From assembly GCA_016710635.1 (NCBI GenBank), contig JADJVL010000029.1, forward strand, positions 1 through 44,973: a DNA stretch of 44,973 nt. Direction: 5' to 3'. A model generated the notes under the pieces. It made no database searches, was not told the origin of the DNA, and saw only the letters and a list, made by a program, of their open reading frames with translations. A program made the position numbers and the translations under genes. The DNA comes from Holophagaceae bacterium (GTDB lineage Bacteria > Acidobacteriota > Holophagae > Holophagales > Holophagaceae). This document shows positions 8,093 to 16,099 of this stretch, piece by piece; the first letter of the stretch is position 1, and each line of letters opens with the position of its first letter.

Positions 8093-8975
8093 ACTGCGAA
8101 TGATCGAGTTGAGTCAACTTGAAATCGTGGGGTATGCGGATGTGTTGCGAGCCGGTACGATTCCTCGTCGCGTGGCACCTATCTTTCGATACATTGAAGA
8201 CAAAACTCTCATCGATGCACGCGCAAGAGGCGTCTTCCCCCCATTCCGCCTGATTGATGAATTTGTTTTGAATGGGACAGTTGCCCCGATGAGCGATCTT
8301 GAAGCAGGAATAAGTGCACACAGAGCTACTCGATTAGGTGCCCCAATTCCCGCATGTCCTTCCTCCCTGTTGTGGATTGATGAGAACTTGATTCCGCACT
8401 ACGGCCCTCATAAAGAAGTTAATGCCGACCTACAAGCCCAAGCCAGAGAGCGATATAAGTTAGCGAAAACAAAATTCCTTCTTGGCCAGTACGACGCTGC
8501 TAGATCTTTGGCTCGATGGGCTTGCGCCGCGGACCCCCGATTATGGTTGGCATTAGCTCTGCAGGCGGCGATGAGACAACTTGAATCGAAGCCAGCTGAA
8601 GTCGAACTACTTGAAGACTATGCTAGCGAATATGTAGATGCTTCTGATTTTCACTCATGGATTGAGCTACTAATTCGTGAATATCAATTGGGTATTGGCA
8701 CAAGCGCCATCTATGAAAGCGTTCTAGGGGGCTCACCTACGCAGGATTTATCAATTGATCTTGAATATACTGCGTATATACAAAACATAGAATCATTGTT
8801 AACGCATCGACAATCTAGAAATAACTCAGATTTTAAAAAGGGAGATTGGAGTGAATGGACTAAATCCAAATCTAATAACCGAATGTTAACAAAAAACTAC
8901 TTGCTTGATCCAATCAATCCGTCAGAAAGTCTGTTCAGCAATAAGCAAAAGCCCTCACTGGCTGTTAACGAGTAG
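8079..8975 (+). CDS. Uncharacterised helical (TPR-like) protein, second gene of AT-rich cluster
   Basis: The 298-residue protein overlaps the previous gene by 14 nt; aggtggtg just before its ATG can serve as ribosome-binding site. Residues 1-110 contain LEIVGYADVLRAGTIPRRVA and a segment ending FRLIDEFVLNGT. Residues 120-165 look like a TPR-type helical pair (ERYKLAKTKFLLGQYDAARS, LARWACAADPRLWLALALQA). The C-terminus is Ser/Asn/Lys-rich and likely flexible. No catalytic motif is obvious. The TPR-like part suggests protein-protein contact, perhaps with the products of the flanking genes, but this is inference. Confidence 0.68.
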   Translation: MAHCELRMIELSQLEIVGYADVLRAGTIPRRVAPIFRYIEDKTLIDARARGVFPPFRLIDEFVLNGTVAPMSDLEAGISAHRATRLGAPIPACPSSLLWIDENLIPHYGPHKEVNADLQAQARERYKLAKTKFLLGQYDAARSLARWACAADPRLWLALALQAAMRQLESKPAEVELLEDYASEYVDASDFHSWIELLIREYQLGIGTSAIYESVLGGSPTQDLSIDLEYTAYIQNIESLLTHRQSRNNSDFKKGDWSEWTKSKSNNRMLTKNYLLDPINPSESLFSNKQKPSLAVNE

Positions 8976-9014
8976 CTGTCAAATATTTTCAAATAACACA
9001 CAATCGAGGTACAC

Positions 9015-9791
9015 ATGGACGTCCAAGTCGATCAGATCGAAATTCAAGAGCTGCATCAATATTCACCCGGTTTTGTGAGATCTGACTTTGATACGGTGCG
9101 CTTAGCTGATTTTCTCAATTCGAATACCACAGATGATTCCAAATGGGTGTCTGCCAAGGCGAGAACAGAGGATGAACGATTAAATCAAGTCATTTTAGAA
9201 AACTCAAAAATAAGTGATGAAAACCCATTGCTTATTAACAAAATAATAATTGATAATGACTCTATTCTCATCATTGCAAAAATGGAAGGCCGGATACTAA
9301 CAGAAAGTGATGAGGTCTATCAGGTTTGGCCTAGAATTATACCATACTATGAGTTACTCATTAAACACTTCCGGCTTCCTGATGACTTCTTTGCGAATAC
9401 AAATAATCGAGATCTTGATATCTATCGGACTAGGACTCTTGGCGCAAAAATAAACTGCAAGTTAGAACGTTTTTTGCATCCTAAATTAATGGAATTATTA
9501 AACGGACCGGTGCGTTCAGCCTATCTTGATCGTCTTTTAGATGTAGTTTTTCACCCTTATAATATCGCATGCAAGGTGAACACTAGCCCTACCACTCAAG
9601 TTATGTCAACGCTTCCTCCACTTCGTTTTAAATCAATGATATCCCGCGATGATTTGGATATTTTTGTTCAGCAATTTCAAGACTATGAAGGAATGATAAT
9701 TACACTCGGATCACAGATGCCATTTCATTCCCACGTGAAAACTCTTCGATCACTGGCAGATATTGCTGAGTCTTTTAATCTATCCTCATAG
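9015..9791 (+). CDS. Uncharacterised protein, third gene of AT-rich cluster
   Basis: The 258-residue protein has the lowest G/C of the window (18 of 60 bases at 9241-9300). It starts 39 nt after the preceding gene, with gaggt at 9006-9010 as ribosome-binding site. Visible pieces: LINKIIIDNDSILIIAKMEG, a beta-rich strand pair, then VWPRIIPYYELLIKHFRLPD and KLERFLHPKLMELLNGPVRS, both helical. No signal peptide, membrane segment or catalytic motif is recognised. It closes the three-gene unit; a weak hairpin with T-rich tail follows at 10047. Same strand, spacing and composition argue that the three genes act together. Confidence 0.68.
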   Translation: MDVQVDQIEIQELHQYSPGFVRSDFDTVRLADFLNSNTTDDSKWVSAKARTEDERLNQVILENSKISDENPLLINKIIIDNDSILIIAKMEGRILTESDEVYQVWPRIIPYYELLIKHFRLPDDFFANTNNRDLDIYRTRTLGAKINCKLERFLHPKLMELLNGPVRSAYLDRLLDVVFHPYNIACKVNTSPTTQVMSTLPPLRFKSMISRDDLDIFVQQFQDYEGMIITLGSQMPFHSHVKTLRSLADIAESFNLSS

Positions 9792-10046
9792 AATTCTATT
9801 AAGCCATTGAATGGGGTAAAACCCTTTCACGCCTCTATTATTTCAGTGTTCATAATTCGAACCGCGAGCCGCGTTTACTGCGAAATCATGCGATTTCATC
9901 CGGTGATTTATTGGATGAGTACTCATTTCGGTACGCTTGCGGATCCACGCCATCCGGGTTTGTCTCCTCCGCTTCGCTCTTCTCATTATGCAGTGGGTCC
10001 AGCGTCTTGCTCGCTCGTTGAATTTAGGAGATTAAGCCCGTCAATA
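9792..10046. other. Non-coding right edge of the accessory island
   Basis: About 300 bases separate the AT-rich cluster from lpxD. The one long frame across it runs into lpxD antisense sequence and has no coding character. Composition changes from AT-rich to the chromosomal average here, so an island boundary probably falls within it. No tRNA, direct repeat or integrase remnant was found. Confidence 0.4.
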
Positions 10047-10090
10047 ATTCTCGGTGAGTTGTTTCTACTAATTAACCCGAGAATCGTTTT
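10047..10090 (+). terminator. Weak hairpin with T-rich tail after the AT-rich cluster
   Basis: ATTCTCGG (10047-10054) and CCGAGAAT (10077-10084) form a perfect 8-bp stem around a 22-nt loop, followed by cgttttc. It sits between the convergent AT-rich cluster and lpxD and could end transcription from the left. The long loop makes this tentative. Confidence 0.35.
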
Positions 10091-11100
10091 CAACTTTTCT
10101 TCCGCCGCAGTTCCTTCATCAGCTTCGGCAGCCTATTCACCGCCGCCTGCACCTCCATCCACTCCCGATGCGGCCGGGCCGGGAAGCCCGTGACGAAGCT
10201 CCCCTCCGGCAGGCTCTTCGCGACGACGCTGTTGCCGCCGACGATGCTGCGGGAGCCGATTTCGATGTGGCCGACGACGCCGACCTTGCCGGCGAGGGTC
10301 ACGTAGTCGCCGAGCTTGGTGCTGCCGCTGATGCCGCTCTGGCTCACGAGGAGGCAGTGCTCGCCGACGGTGACGTTGTGGGCCACCTGCACCTGGTTGT
10401 CCACCTTGGTGCCGGCGCCGATGCGGGTCGGGCCCAGCACGCCCCGGTCCACGGTGACGCAGGCGCCCAGCTCGGCGTCGTCGCCGACCTCCACCCAGCC
10501 CACCTGGGGCACCTTCTGGTGCCGGCCGTCCACGAGCACATAGCCGTAGCCGTCGCTGCCCAGCACCGTGTTGGCGTGGATGCGCACCCGGTCCCCCAGC
10601 CGCGTCCGGCGGTACAGCACCACCCCGGCGAAGAGCTCGCAGTCCGCCCCCAGCACGCAGTCCTCGGCGATGTGCACGCCGGGGTGCAGCACGCAGCCCG
10701 GGCCCAGCGCGCTGCGGGCGCCGATGGTGACGCCGGGGGCGATGCGGCAGCCCGGACCGAGCTGCACGCTGGGATCCACCGGCGTGGCGCTCCATTCCTG
10801 GGCCGGTTCGGGATGCAGCCAGCCGATGGCCTGGGCGAAGGCCCAGTAGGGGTTTTCCACCACCAGCACCGGCCGGTCGCCCAGCTCGGTCCTCGGATCC
10901 ACCAGGATCAGACCGGCGCCGCTGGCATGGGCTTTCGGGGCGTAGCGCGGGTTCGCGAGGAAGGACAGGGCGGCCGCCCCGGCCTCCTCCAGGGGCCTCA
11001 CTTCGGAAATACGGTGATCCGGGGGACAATGGCGGAGTTCGCCGCCGAGGCGCGCGGCCAGTTCGCCGGCTTGAAGGGTGTGGTCCTGCCCGTTGGCCAT
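10090..11100 (-). CDS. lpxD: UDP-3-O-acylglucosamine N-acyltransferase LpxD
   Basis: The 336-residue enzyme adds the second acyl chain in lipid A synthesis, transferring 3-hydroxyacyl from ACP to UDP-3-O-acyl-glucosamine. The N-terminal uridine-binding domain (residues 1-100) includes AALSFLANPRYAP. A left-handed beta-helix of hexapeptide repeats follows (GPGCRIAPGVTIGARSALGP and onward), with the conserved GSDGYGY and the histidine in VDNQVQVAHNVTVG. The end is FPARPHREWM plus a basic tail. ATG at 11100 is chosen because an aaggagg sequence precedes it; a longer frame to 11154 lacks one. It implies an outer membrane with lipid A. Divergent from the next gene by 38 nt. Confidence 0.95.
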   Translation of the reverse strand: MANGQDHTLQAGELAARLGGELRHCPPDHRISEVRPLEEAGAAALSFLANPRYAPKAHASGAGLILVDPRTELGDRPVLVVENPYWAFAQAIGWLHPEPAQEWSATPVDPSVQLGPGCRIAPGVTIGARSALGPGCVLHPGVHIAEDCVLGADCELFAGVVLYRRTRLGDRVRIHANTVLGSDGYGYVLVDGRHQKVPQVGWVEVGDDAELGACVTVDRGVLGPTRIGAGTKVDNQVQVAHNVTVGEHCLLVSQSGISGSTKLGDYVTLAGKVGVVGHIEIGSRSIVGGNSVVAKSLPEGSFVTGFPARPHREWMEVQAAVNRLPKLMKELRRKKS

Positions 11101-11138
11101 GGCGGCCTCCTTCCCCCAGTTTCGCTCAAGGTCCCGAC

Positions 11139-11615
11139 GTGTCCCAGCCTTCATCGCCCGCCTCCGGCACCGGTCACGACCTGGAGCGCCCCGCCAATGA
11201 AGCCGAAACCCGGCGCGAAAGCCGCTGGACCCTGTGGAGCCTGGGGCTCCTCGCGGTGGTCTTCCTCGGCGCCACCTGGACCTTCGCCCGCTTCACCCGG
11301 CTGCCGGCCCCCGCCGCCCTTGGCCCCGTGAACCACGGACCCCTGCCCGCCGCCGTGCGCGAAGCCGTCCTCGCCAAGCTGGCGCCCCACCTCGACGGGG
11401 TGGACTTCATCGAGATGCCCAACGGCGCCGTGCGGGAGTTCCGCATCAAGGGCCGGCCGAAGTACGACCTCGCCCAGGACTTCCACAAGGCCTTCCGCCC
11501 CCTCGTCGCCACGGAGCTGCGGCCCCTGCTGCAGCCCTACGGCGAGATCCTCAGCTTCGAGATCAAGGCCCTGGACCTGCCGCCCATGCGCCTGCGCGCC
11601 CTGCCCAACGACTGA
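11139..11615 (+). CDS. Single-pass membrane-anchored hypothetical protein
   Basis: The 158-residue protein starts with GTG and has a charged N-terminus followed by one membrane segment (WTLWSLGLLAVVFLGATWTF, about residues 30-50). A periplasmic domain follows (residues 60-155) with VDFIEMPNGAVREFRIKGRP. No family is recognised. It lies 22 nt upstream of lgt in the same direction and may share its transcript, suggesting an envelope role. A single N-terminal anchor and the divergent lpxD promoter region fit a membrane-biogenesis cluster. Confidence 0.7.
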   Translation: MSQPSSPASGTGHDLERPANEAETRRESRWTLWSLGLLAVVFLGATWTFARFTRLPAPAALGPVNHGPLPAAVREAVLAKLAPHLDGVDFIEMPNGAVREFRIKGRPKYDLAQDFHKAFRPLVATELRPLLQPYGEILSFEIKALDLPPMRLRALPND

Positions 11616-11637
11616 CCTCCCGGAACCAAGGAACCCC

Positions 11638-12432
11638 ATGCATCCCGTCCTCTTCCGCATCGGCACCTTCGAGGTGGGCACCTACGGGCTCATCCTCGCC
11701 CTGGGCTTCTTCCTGGCCATGGCCCTGGCGAAGCGCCAGGCCCGGCTGGACGGCATCTCCGGCGAGGCCGTCGCCGACCTGGCGATCACCGTGCTGCTGG
11801 CGGGCCTGCTGGGCTCCCGGGTCCTCTACATCATCGTCGAGCTGGTGAACGGCGCGCCCCCGAGCCAGGTCTTCTCCCTGGGCATGCTCCGGGCCGCGGG
11901 CCACGTGCACGGCGGGATCCTGGCGGCCCTGGCGGCCTTCCTCTGGCGCTCGAAGAAGCTGGGCCTGCGCCTTGGCGTCACCGGCGACGCCCTGGTCCCC
12001 GCCACCGCCCTGGGCCAGGCCATCGGCCGCCTCGGCTGCCTCATGGCGGGCTGCTGCTACGGCACCGTCTGCGAGCAGCCCTGGGCCATCCGCTTCACCA
12101 ACGCCGACGCCTACCGCTTCTCCGGCACGCCCCTCTACGAGCACCTCCATCCCGTCCAGCTCTACACCTTCGCCGCCAACCTCGCCGTCATGGGCCTCCT
12201 GCTCTGGCTGCGGCCCCGGCGGCGCTTCGAAGGCCAGGTGCTGAGCGCCTACTTCATCCTCGAAGGCCTCGCCCGCGCCGTGGTGGAAACCTGGCGCGGC
12301 GACGGCGACCGGGGCTTCTGGCTCGGCCTGAGCTGGCTTTCCACGGGCCGGGCCACCGCCCTGCTCTTCGTCGCCATCGGCTTCACCCTCGCCTTCTTCC
12401 TCCAACGCGCCGCCAAACCCCGGGAAGCCTGA
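11638..12432 (+). CDS. lgt: Prolipoprotein diacylglyceryl transferase Lgt
   Basis: The 264-residue inner-membrane enzyme transfers diacylglycerol from phosphatidylglycerol to the lipobox cysteine of prolipoproteins. Seen: several hydrophobic helices (TYGLILALGFFLAMALAKRQ; DLAITVLLAGLLGSRVLYII), the HGGILAALAAFL segment with the conserved His-Gly-Gly, and the family signature GQAIGRLGCLMAGCCYG. C-terminal helices contain LSAYFILEGLARAVVE. Length fits the family. The stop and the next ATG share one base (TGATG), so the pseudouridine synthase is translationally coupled. Lipoprotein genes at 14004 and 28124 are possible substrates. Confidence 0.96.
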   Translation: MHPVLFRIGTFEVGTYGLILALGFFLAMALAKRQARLDGISGEAVADLAITVLLAGLLGSRVLYIIVELVNGAPPSQVFSLGMLRAAGHVHGGILAALAAFLWRSKKLGLRLGVTGDALVPATALGQAIGRLGCLMAGCCYGTVCEQPWAIRFTNADAYRFSGTPLYEHLHPVQLYTFAANLAVMGLLLWLRPRRRFEGQVLSAYFILEGLARAVVETWRGDGDRGFWLGLSWLSTGRATALLFVAIGFTLAFFLQRAAKPREA

Positions 12433-13436
12433 TGCAGCTCAAAGTCGAACAGCCCGGCCGCCTGGACCGCTTCCTCGCCGAATCCGATCCCGCCATCTCC
12501 CGCGCCCGCTGGGAAGGCTGGATCGACGAAGGCCGCGTCACGGTGAACGGCGCCGTGACCCTCAAGGGCGGCCACCGGCTGAAGGCCGGCGACCTCGTGG
12601 AGGCGGAGGCGCCCGAGCTCAAGGCCCCGGCGGGACATCTGGTGGGAGAGGACCTCGGCCTCGTCACCCTGTTCGAAGACGACCGGCTCTGGATCGTGGA
12701 CAAGCCCAGCGGGATGGTGGTGCATCCCGGCCCCGGCCACGAAGGCGGCACCCTGCTGAACGCCCTGCTCTTCCGCCTGCAGGCCTCGGGCTCGAGCCTG
12801 CAGGACATCCGCTCCCAGGGGGAGGCCTTTGATCCGGATGAGGTCGACCTCGACGAAGAGTCCCGCTCGCCCTACCCCGGCCTCGTGCACCGGCTGGACC
12901 GCTACACCTCCGGCTGCATCGTGATGGCCAAGGACCTCGAAGCCTGGACGGCCCTGCAGGGCCAGTTCAAGGCCCGCAAGGTGGAGAAGCGCTACCTGGC
13001 CCTGGTGCGCCATTCCCGCAAGCTGCCGGAGCTGGGCTCATTGCTGGTGGACGAGCCCATCGCCCGCCACCGCACGGACCGCCTGCGCATGACCATCGGC
13101 GCGGCGGGCCGCTCCGCCCAGACCCGCGTCCGCGTGCTGAGCCGCACCCCCCAGGCCGCCCTCGTGGAATGCGAGCTGCTCACGGGCCGCACCCACCAGA
13201 TCCGCGTCCACCTCCAGCACCTCGGCGCGCCCCTCTTTGGCGATCCCCTCTACGGCGGGGCGCGGCGCTGGCTGGACGCCGAGCGCAAGCCCCTGGACAT
13301 GCCCCATCCCCTGCTCCACGCCTGGAAGCTCGCCGTGGACCATCCGGGCGATGGGCGGCGCGTCGAGGCCCAGGCCCCCATTCCCGAAGCCTTCCGGGAG
13401 GCGGCGGAACGCTTCGGCCTGGTGCTGCCTAATTGA
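12432..13436 (+). CDS. rluD: RluA-family 23S rRNA pseudouridine synthase
   Basis: The 334-residue protein isomerises uridines in rRNA. An N-terminal S4 RNA-binding domain (about residues 8-60: GRLDRFLAESDPAISRARWE) precedes the catalytic domain. That domain has WIVDKPSGMVVHPGPGHEGG, the active-site motif HRLDRYTSG with the catalytic Asp, and the C-terminal GRTHQIRVHLQHLGAPLFGD. S4 plus this motif fits RluD/RluC types; which uridines are modified cannot be read from the sequence. It is coupled to lgt by a 1-nt overlap. Its last 8 bases overlap the convergent lipoprotein gene. Confidence 0.93.
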   Translation: MQLKVEQPGRLDRFLAESDPAISRARWEGWIDEGRVTVNGAVTLKGGHRLKAGDLVEAEAPELKAPAGHLVGEDLGLVTLFEDDRLWIVDKPSGMVVHPGPGHEGGTLLNALLFRLQASGSSLQDIRSQGEAFDPDEVDLDEESRSPYPGLVHRLDRYTSGCIVMAKDLEAWTALQGQFKARKVEKRYLALVRHSRKLPELGSLLVDEPIARHRTDRLRMTIGAAGRSAQTRVRVLSRTPQAALVECELLTGRTHQIRVHLQHLGAPLFGDPLYGGARRWLDAERKPLDMPHPLLHAWKLAVDHPGDGRRVEAQAPIPEAFREAAERFGLVLPN

Positions 13437-14004
13437 CAGTGACCGTCGCCACGAGCACCACCGAGGCGTCCTCGGTGCTGGTGGCGAGGATCCGGTAGGT
13501 GCCGGCGCGGCCCGGGGCGGTGTAGAGGCCTTCGGGGGTGATGGCGCCGCCATCGGCGTCCTCGACCTTCCAGGCCACCGTGCCCCGGGGCAGGCCCTTG
13601 ATGCGGGGAACGAAGAGCTGCGTCGCGCCGGGCCGGAGGTTCGCGGCCTGGGGCTCGAGGCGCGCCTGGGGGGTGACGGTGACCGGCTGGACCAGCCTCG
13701 CGGCGGTGCCATCGGCGCGGAGGCCCCGGGCGACGAGGTGGAAAGTCCCCGCGGCCGGCGGCGCGAGGTAGGTCACCGTCCGGCCCCGGCTCGCGAGGAG
13801 TCCGCCGCCATAGAGTTCCTGCACCTCCCACTCGGGTTCACCCTTGAGGGGCTCCTCGGAGACCAGGGTCACCTCCAGCCGCTCCCCGACCATCACCACA
13901 GGAGCCGCCGGCTCGGTCGAAAGGCCCGCGGAGGCCCCGGAGCCACAGGCCAACAGAAGGCCCGCGAGGGCGCACACGAGGATTCCGGAATGGCTCGTTC
14001 TCAA
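13429..14004 (-). CDS. Lipoprotein with Ig-like beta domains
   Basis: The 191-residue protein has a signal peptide with lipobox (ALAGLLLACGSG, cysteine at about 20), so it is probably lipid-anchored by Lgt encoded nearby. The mature part shows two Ig-like beta-sandwich repeats: VVMVGERLEVTLVSEEPLKG to VTVTPQA, and LRPGATQLFVPRIKGL to GTYRILATSTEDAS. The second has the AITPEGLYTAPGRAGTYRI pattern common in bacterial surface proteins. The start is TTG with a ggagc motif upstream. It is convergent with and overlaps rluD by 8 nt. The ligand or partner is unknown. Confidence 0.82.
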   Translation of the reverse strand: MRTSHSGILVCALAGLLLACGSGASAGLSTEPAAPVVMVGERLEVTLVSEEPLKGEPEWEVQELYGGGLLASRGRTVTYLAPPAAGTFHLVARGLRADGTAARLVQPVTVTPQARLEPQAANLRPGATQLFVPRIKGLPRGTVAWKVEDADGGAITPEGLYTAPGRAGTYRILATSTEDASVVLVATVTVN

Positions 14005-14120
14005 GGCTCTAGGCTCCGCTTCCCTTCCAGGATGCCAGAGCGGGGCCGGTTGTTCCTCCCCTGCTCCGGTATAAAAACGAGGGCGATGCGGCTATCTTGG
14101 GAGCATCTCCCGAGGTTCCC

Positions 14121-14645
14121 ATGCTCGAATCCGTCCGCGGGTTCGCCCTGCTCGCAGCCCCCAAAGCCCCCGCCCAGGCCGCCTCCGCGGCCCTCGACTA
14201 CGAGGCGCTGTGGAAGGAGCACTCGGGCTGGATCGTCCTCGGCGGGACCTTTGTGCTGATCCTCCTCCTCGGCGGGGCCAAATGGCTGATGGACCTGCCT
14301 TCGAACCGGCGCGCCAAGCGGGGCGGCCCGACCCTGGAGCCCAGGCAGGTGGAGGAGCTGATGAGCGGCTCGGGCCCAGTGATCATCGACCTGCGCCCGC
14401 CCCAGGTGTTCAGCCGCAAACCGGGCCACATCCGGGGTTCCGTGAACATCCCCCTGGCCTTCCTCCCAAGGGAGCTCGAGAAGTTCGACCTCCGCGAAAA
14501 GCGTCCGATCGTGCTGGTGGACGATACGGACGAGCTCTCCCACCGCGCCTTCCTGGTGGTAAAGGCCAAGGGTTTCGGCTGGATCTACGTGCTCAAGGGC
14601 GGCATGAAGGCCTGGCAAAGGGCCGGCCTGCCCATGTATCGCTGA
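14121..14645 (+). CDS. Membrane-anchored rhodanese-like protein without any cysteine
   Basis: The 174-residue protein has an N-terminal membrane helix (GWIVLGGTFVLILLLGGAKW, about residues 35-55) and a cytoplasmic rhodanese fold (about 75-174). The fold shows VIIDLRPPQVFSRKPGHIRG, SVNIPLAFLP and the closing GWIYVLKGGMKAWQRAGLPM. The active-site loop, which in sulfurtransferases begins with the catalytic Cys, reads VLVDDTDELSHRA. The whole protein contains no cysteine, so thiosulfate/persulfide transfer is excluded and a binding or scaffolding role is likely. ATG 14121 is preceded by cgagg; an upstream TTG in frame at 14097 is less likely. Confidence 0.85.
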   Translation: MLESVRGFALLAAPKAPAQAASAALDYEALWKEHSGWIVLGGTFVLILLLGGAKWLMDLPSNRRAKRGGPTLEPRQVEELMSGSGPVIIDLRPPQVFSRKPGHIRGSVNIPLAFLPRELEKFDLREKRPIVLVDDTDELSHRAFLVVKAKGFGWIYVLKGGMKAWQRAGLPMYR

Positions 14646-14677
14646 TGTACCCCTGATCTTCTGCTGACGGGCCCGCC

Positions 14678-15616
14678 TCAGCGGGACAGGGACTCGTAGC
14701 GCGCGGTGATCCAGCCCGGCGGATCCGGCTGGCCCTTCTTCGTGGTCGGCCGGTCCAGCCCCTTCGACCAGCGGAGCAGCCAGGAGGGGCCGCGGGGCCC
14801 GATGTAGCCGTCAGGGCTTTGGCAGGCCGGATCCTTCAAGGCATCTTCCAGGGAGACGAAGGCGTAGCCCCGCCCCTCGAGCTTGGCGAGCATGGCGTCG
14901 AGGGCGTCGGCGTTGAGTCGGCTGGCGTGGATGAGGAGGATCTGGGGCACCTCCCTCGCGAAGAGTTCCGCCGCCATGCCCTCGAAAGTCTCCAGGGCGG
15001 GATCGAGGTGGGCCACATAGGCTTCGCGGATCTTCGCGGCCTCCTTCAGGTGGCCCCGCCGCACTGCGTCCTCGTAGACCGCCGCGAAGATGAAGTCATC
15101 GTGTTCCACGGTGAAGGGCGCCACCGCGTAGCCCCGGGCCTTGAGGAAGGCTTCGAAGGCCTCCTTCGCCTCCTTCGTGGGCCCGGTCTGGGTGAAGGTG
15201 TGGCGGTAGTAGCGCGGCGTCTTGCCACGCTTGGCGAGCAGCCAGCGGGTGACGGCCTCCCCACGGATGAGGGCGTCCTCGTAGGCCGGCAGGGGCGTCG
15301 CCTGGAATCCCAGGTGGCCATAGTTGTGGTTGCCCAGTTCCATGCCGGCGTCGAGCCAGGCTTCCAGCAGCCCGATGCGGCCGTCCACTTCGCCCTGCAC
15401 CAGTAGCTTGTCCTCGTTCACGAAGCCGATGGCGGGCACGCGGTGGCGCCGCAGGGCCGCCAGCAGCTTCCGCGTCAGCGCGCGCTGGTCCCGCAGGGAG
15501 GTCGAGGCCGGATGGAAGGGCAGGTCATCAAGGGTGATGGCGATGCGCTTCTGCGCAGCCAGGGGCAGCGCGCATAGGCAGAGCAGGGTGACGAGGACCG
15601 GCCGCAGGACGCCCAC
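14678..15616 (-). CDS. Secreted polysaccharide deacetylase-family protein
   Basis: The 312-residue protein starts with GTG and a signal peptide (VLVTLLCLCALPLAAQKR). The NodB-type domain follows: ITLDDLPFHP carries the metal/catalytic Asp pair, and GNHNYGHLGF carries the H-x3-H zinc ligands. Later PRYYRHTFTQTG and ILLIHASRLNADALDAML supply the remaining conserved strands. The family removes N- or O-acetyl groups from carbohydrates such as peptidoglycan or chitin; the substrate is not evident. It starts 3 nt after the stop of the YidB-like gene and is probably coupled to it. Confidence 0.88.
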   Translation of the reverse strand: MGVLRPVLVTLLCLCALPLAAQKRIAITLDDLPFHPASTSLRDQRALTRKLLAALRRHRVPAIGFVNEDKLLVQGEVDGRIGLLEAWLDAGMELGNHNYGHLGFQATPLPAYEDALIRGEAVTRWLLAKRGKTPRYYRHTFTQTGPTKEAKEAFEAFLKARGYAVAPFTVEHDDFIFAAVYEDAVRRGHLKEAAKIREAYVAHLDPALETFEGMAAELFAREVPQILLIHASRLNADALDAMLAKLEGRGYAFVSLEDALKDPACQSPDGYIGPRGPSWLLRWSKGLDRPTTKKGQPDPPGWITARYESLSR

Positions 15617-15619
15617 CGC

Positions 15620-16027
15620 CTAGCCCAGCAGCCCGCCCAGCATCCCCATGAGGCCGCCGCCCCCCTCGGCTTCCGCCTCGCTCGGGAGCGTGCCCTGGGG
15701 GCTCAGCTTGTCGATGACGAGGGGCAGGAACTGGGCGAGCCCGGAGGCCGCGTCCCCCTGCCCGATGCCGAGCTGCTGGGCGAAGGCGGCGATCTGGCCG
15801 GGACCCAAAGCCTGCTGCACCTGACCGGCGTCGATCTCCTGGTTCTGGCCCGTGCCGATCCAGCTCTGCACCTGGTCCCCGAGGCCCTGTTGCTGGAACT
15901 GCCCGAGCAGTCCCTGGAGCCCGCCCGGGTGCTGCTGGATCATCCCCACCACCGCATTGAGCAGGGGACTCCGACCCGGCCCGCCGTCCTCGCCCATCAG
16001 ACCGCCGACCATGTCCATGAGACCCAT
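15620..16027 (-). CDS. YidB/DUF937-family protein
   Basis: The 135-residue protein has the Gly/Gln/Leu-rich character of the YidB (DUF937) family: LLNAVVGMIQQHPGGLQGLL, then LGDQVQSWIGTGQNQEI, VQQALGPGQIAAFAQQLGI and a closing LMGMLGGLLG. ATG at 16027 has an excellent ribosome-binding site (aaggagg). Family function is unknown. It precedes the deacetylase in the same direction with a 3-nt gap. Confidence 0.85.
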   Translation of the reverse strand: MGLMDMVGGLMGEDGGPGRSPLLNAVVGMIQQHPGGLQGLLGQFQQQGLGDQVQSWIGTGQNQEIDAGQVQQALGPGQIAAFAQQLGIGQGDAASGLAQFLPLVIDKLSPQGTLPSEAEAEGGGGLMGMLGGLLG

Positions 16028-16099
16028 GACGCCCTCCTTGCTGGATGGCGGCAGTGTGGCAGCGGGCGGACTACGATGAAAGCCGTCACCGGAGCCGCC

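Noticed and set aside
9807..10193. 128-codon frame after the AT-rich cluster
   Set aside because: It crosses a composition change and ends antisense inside lpxD; no ribosome-binding site and no recognisable protein.
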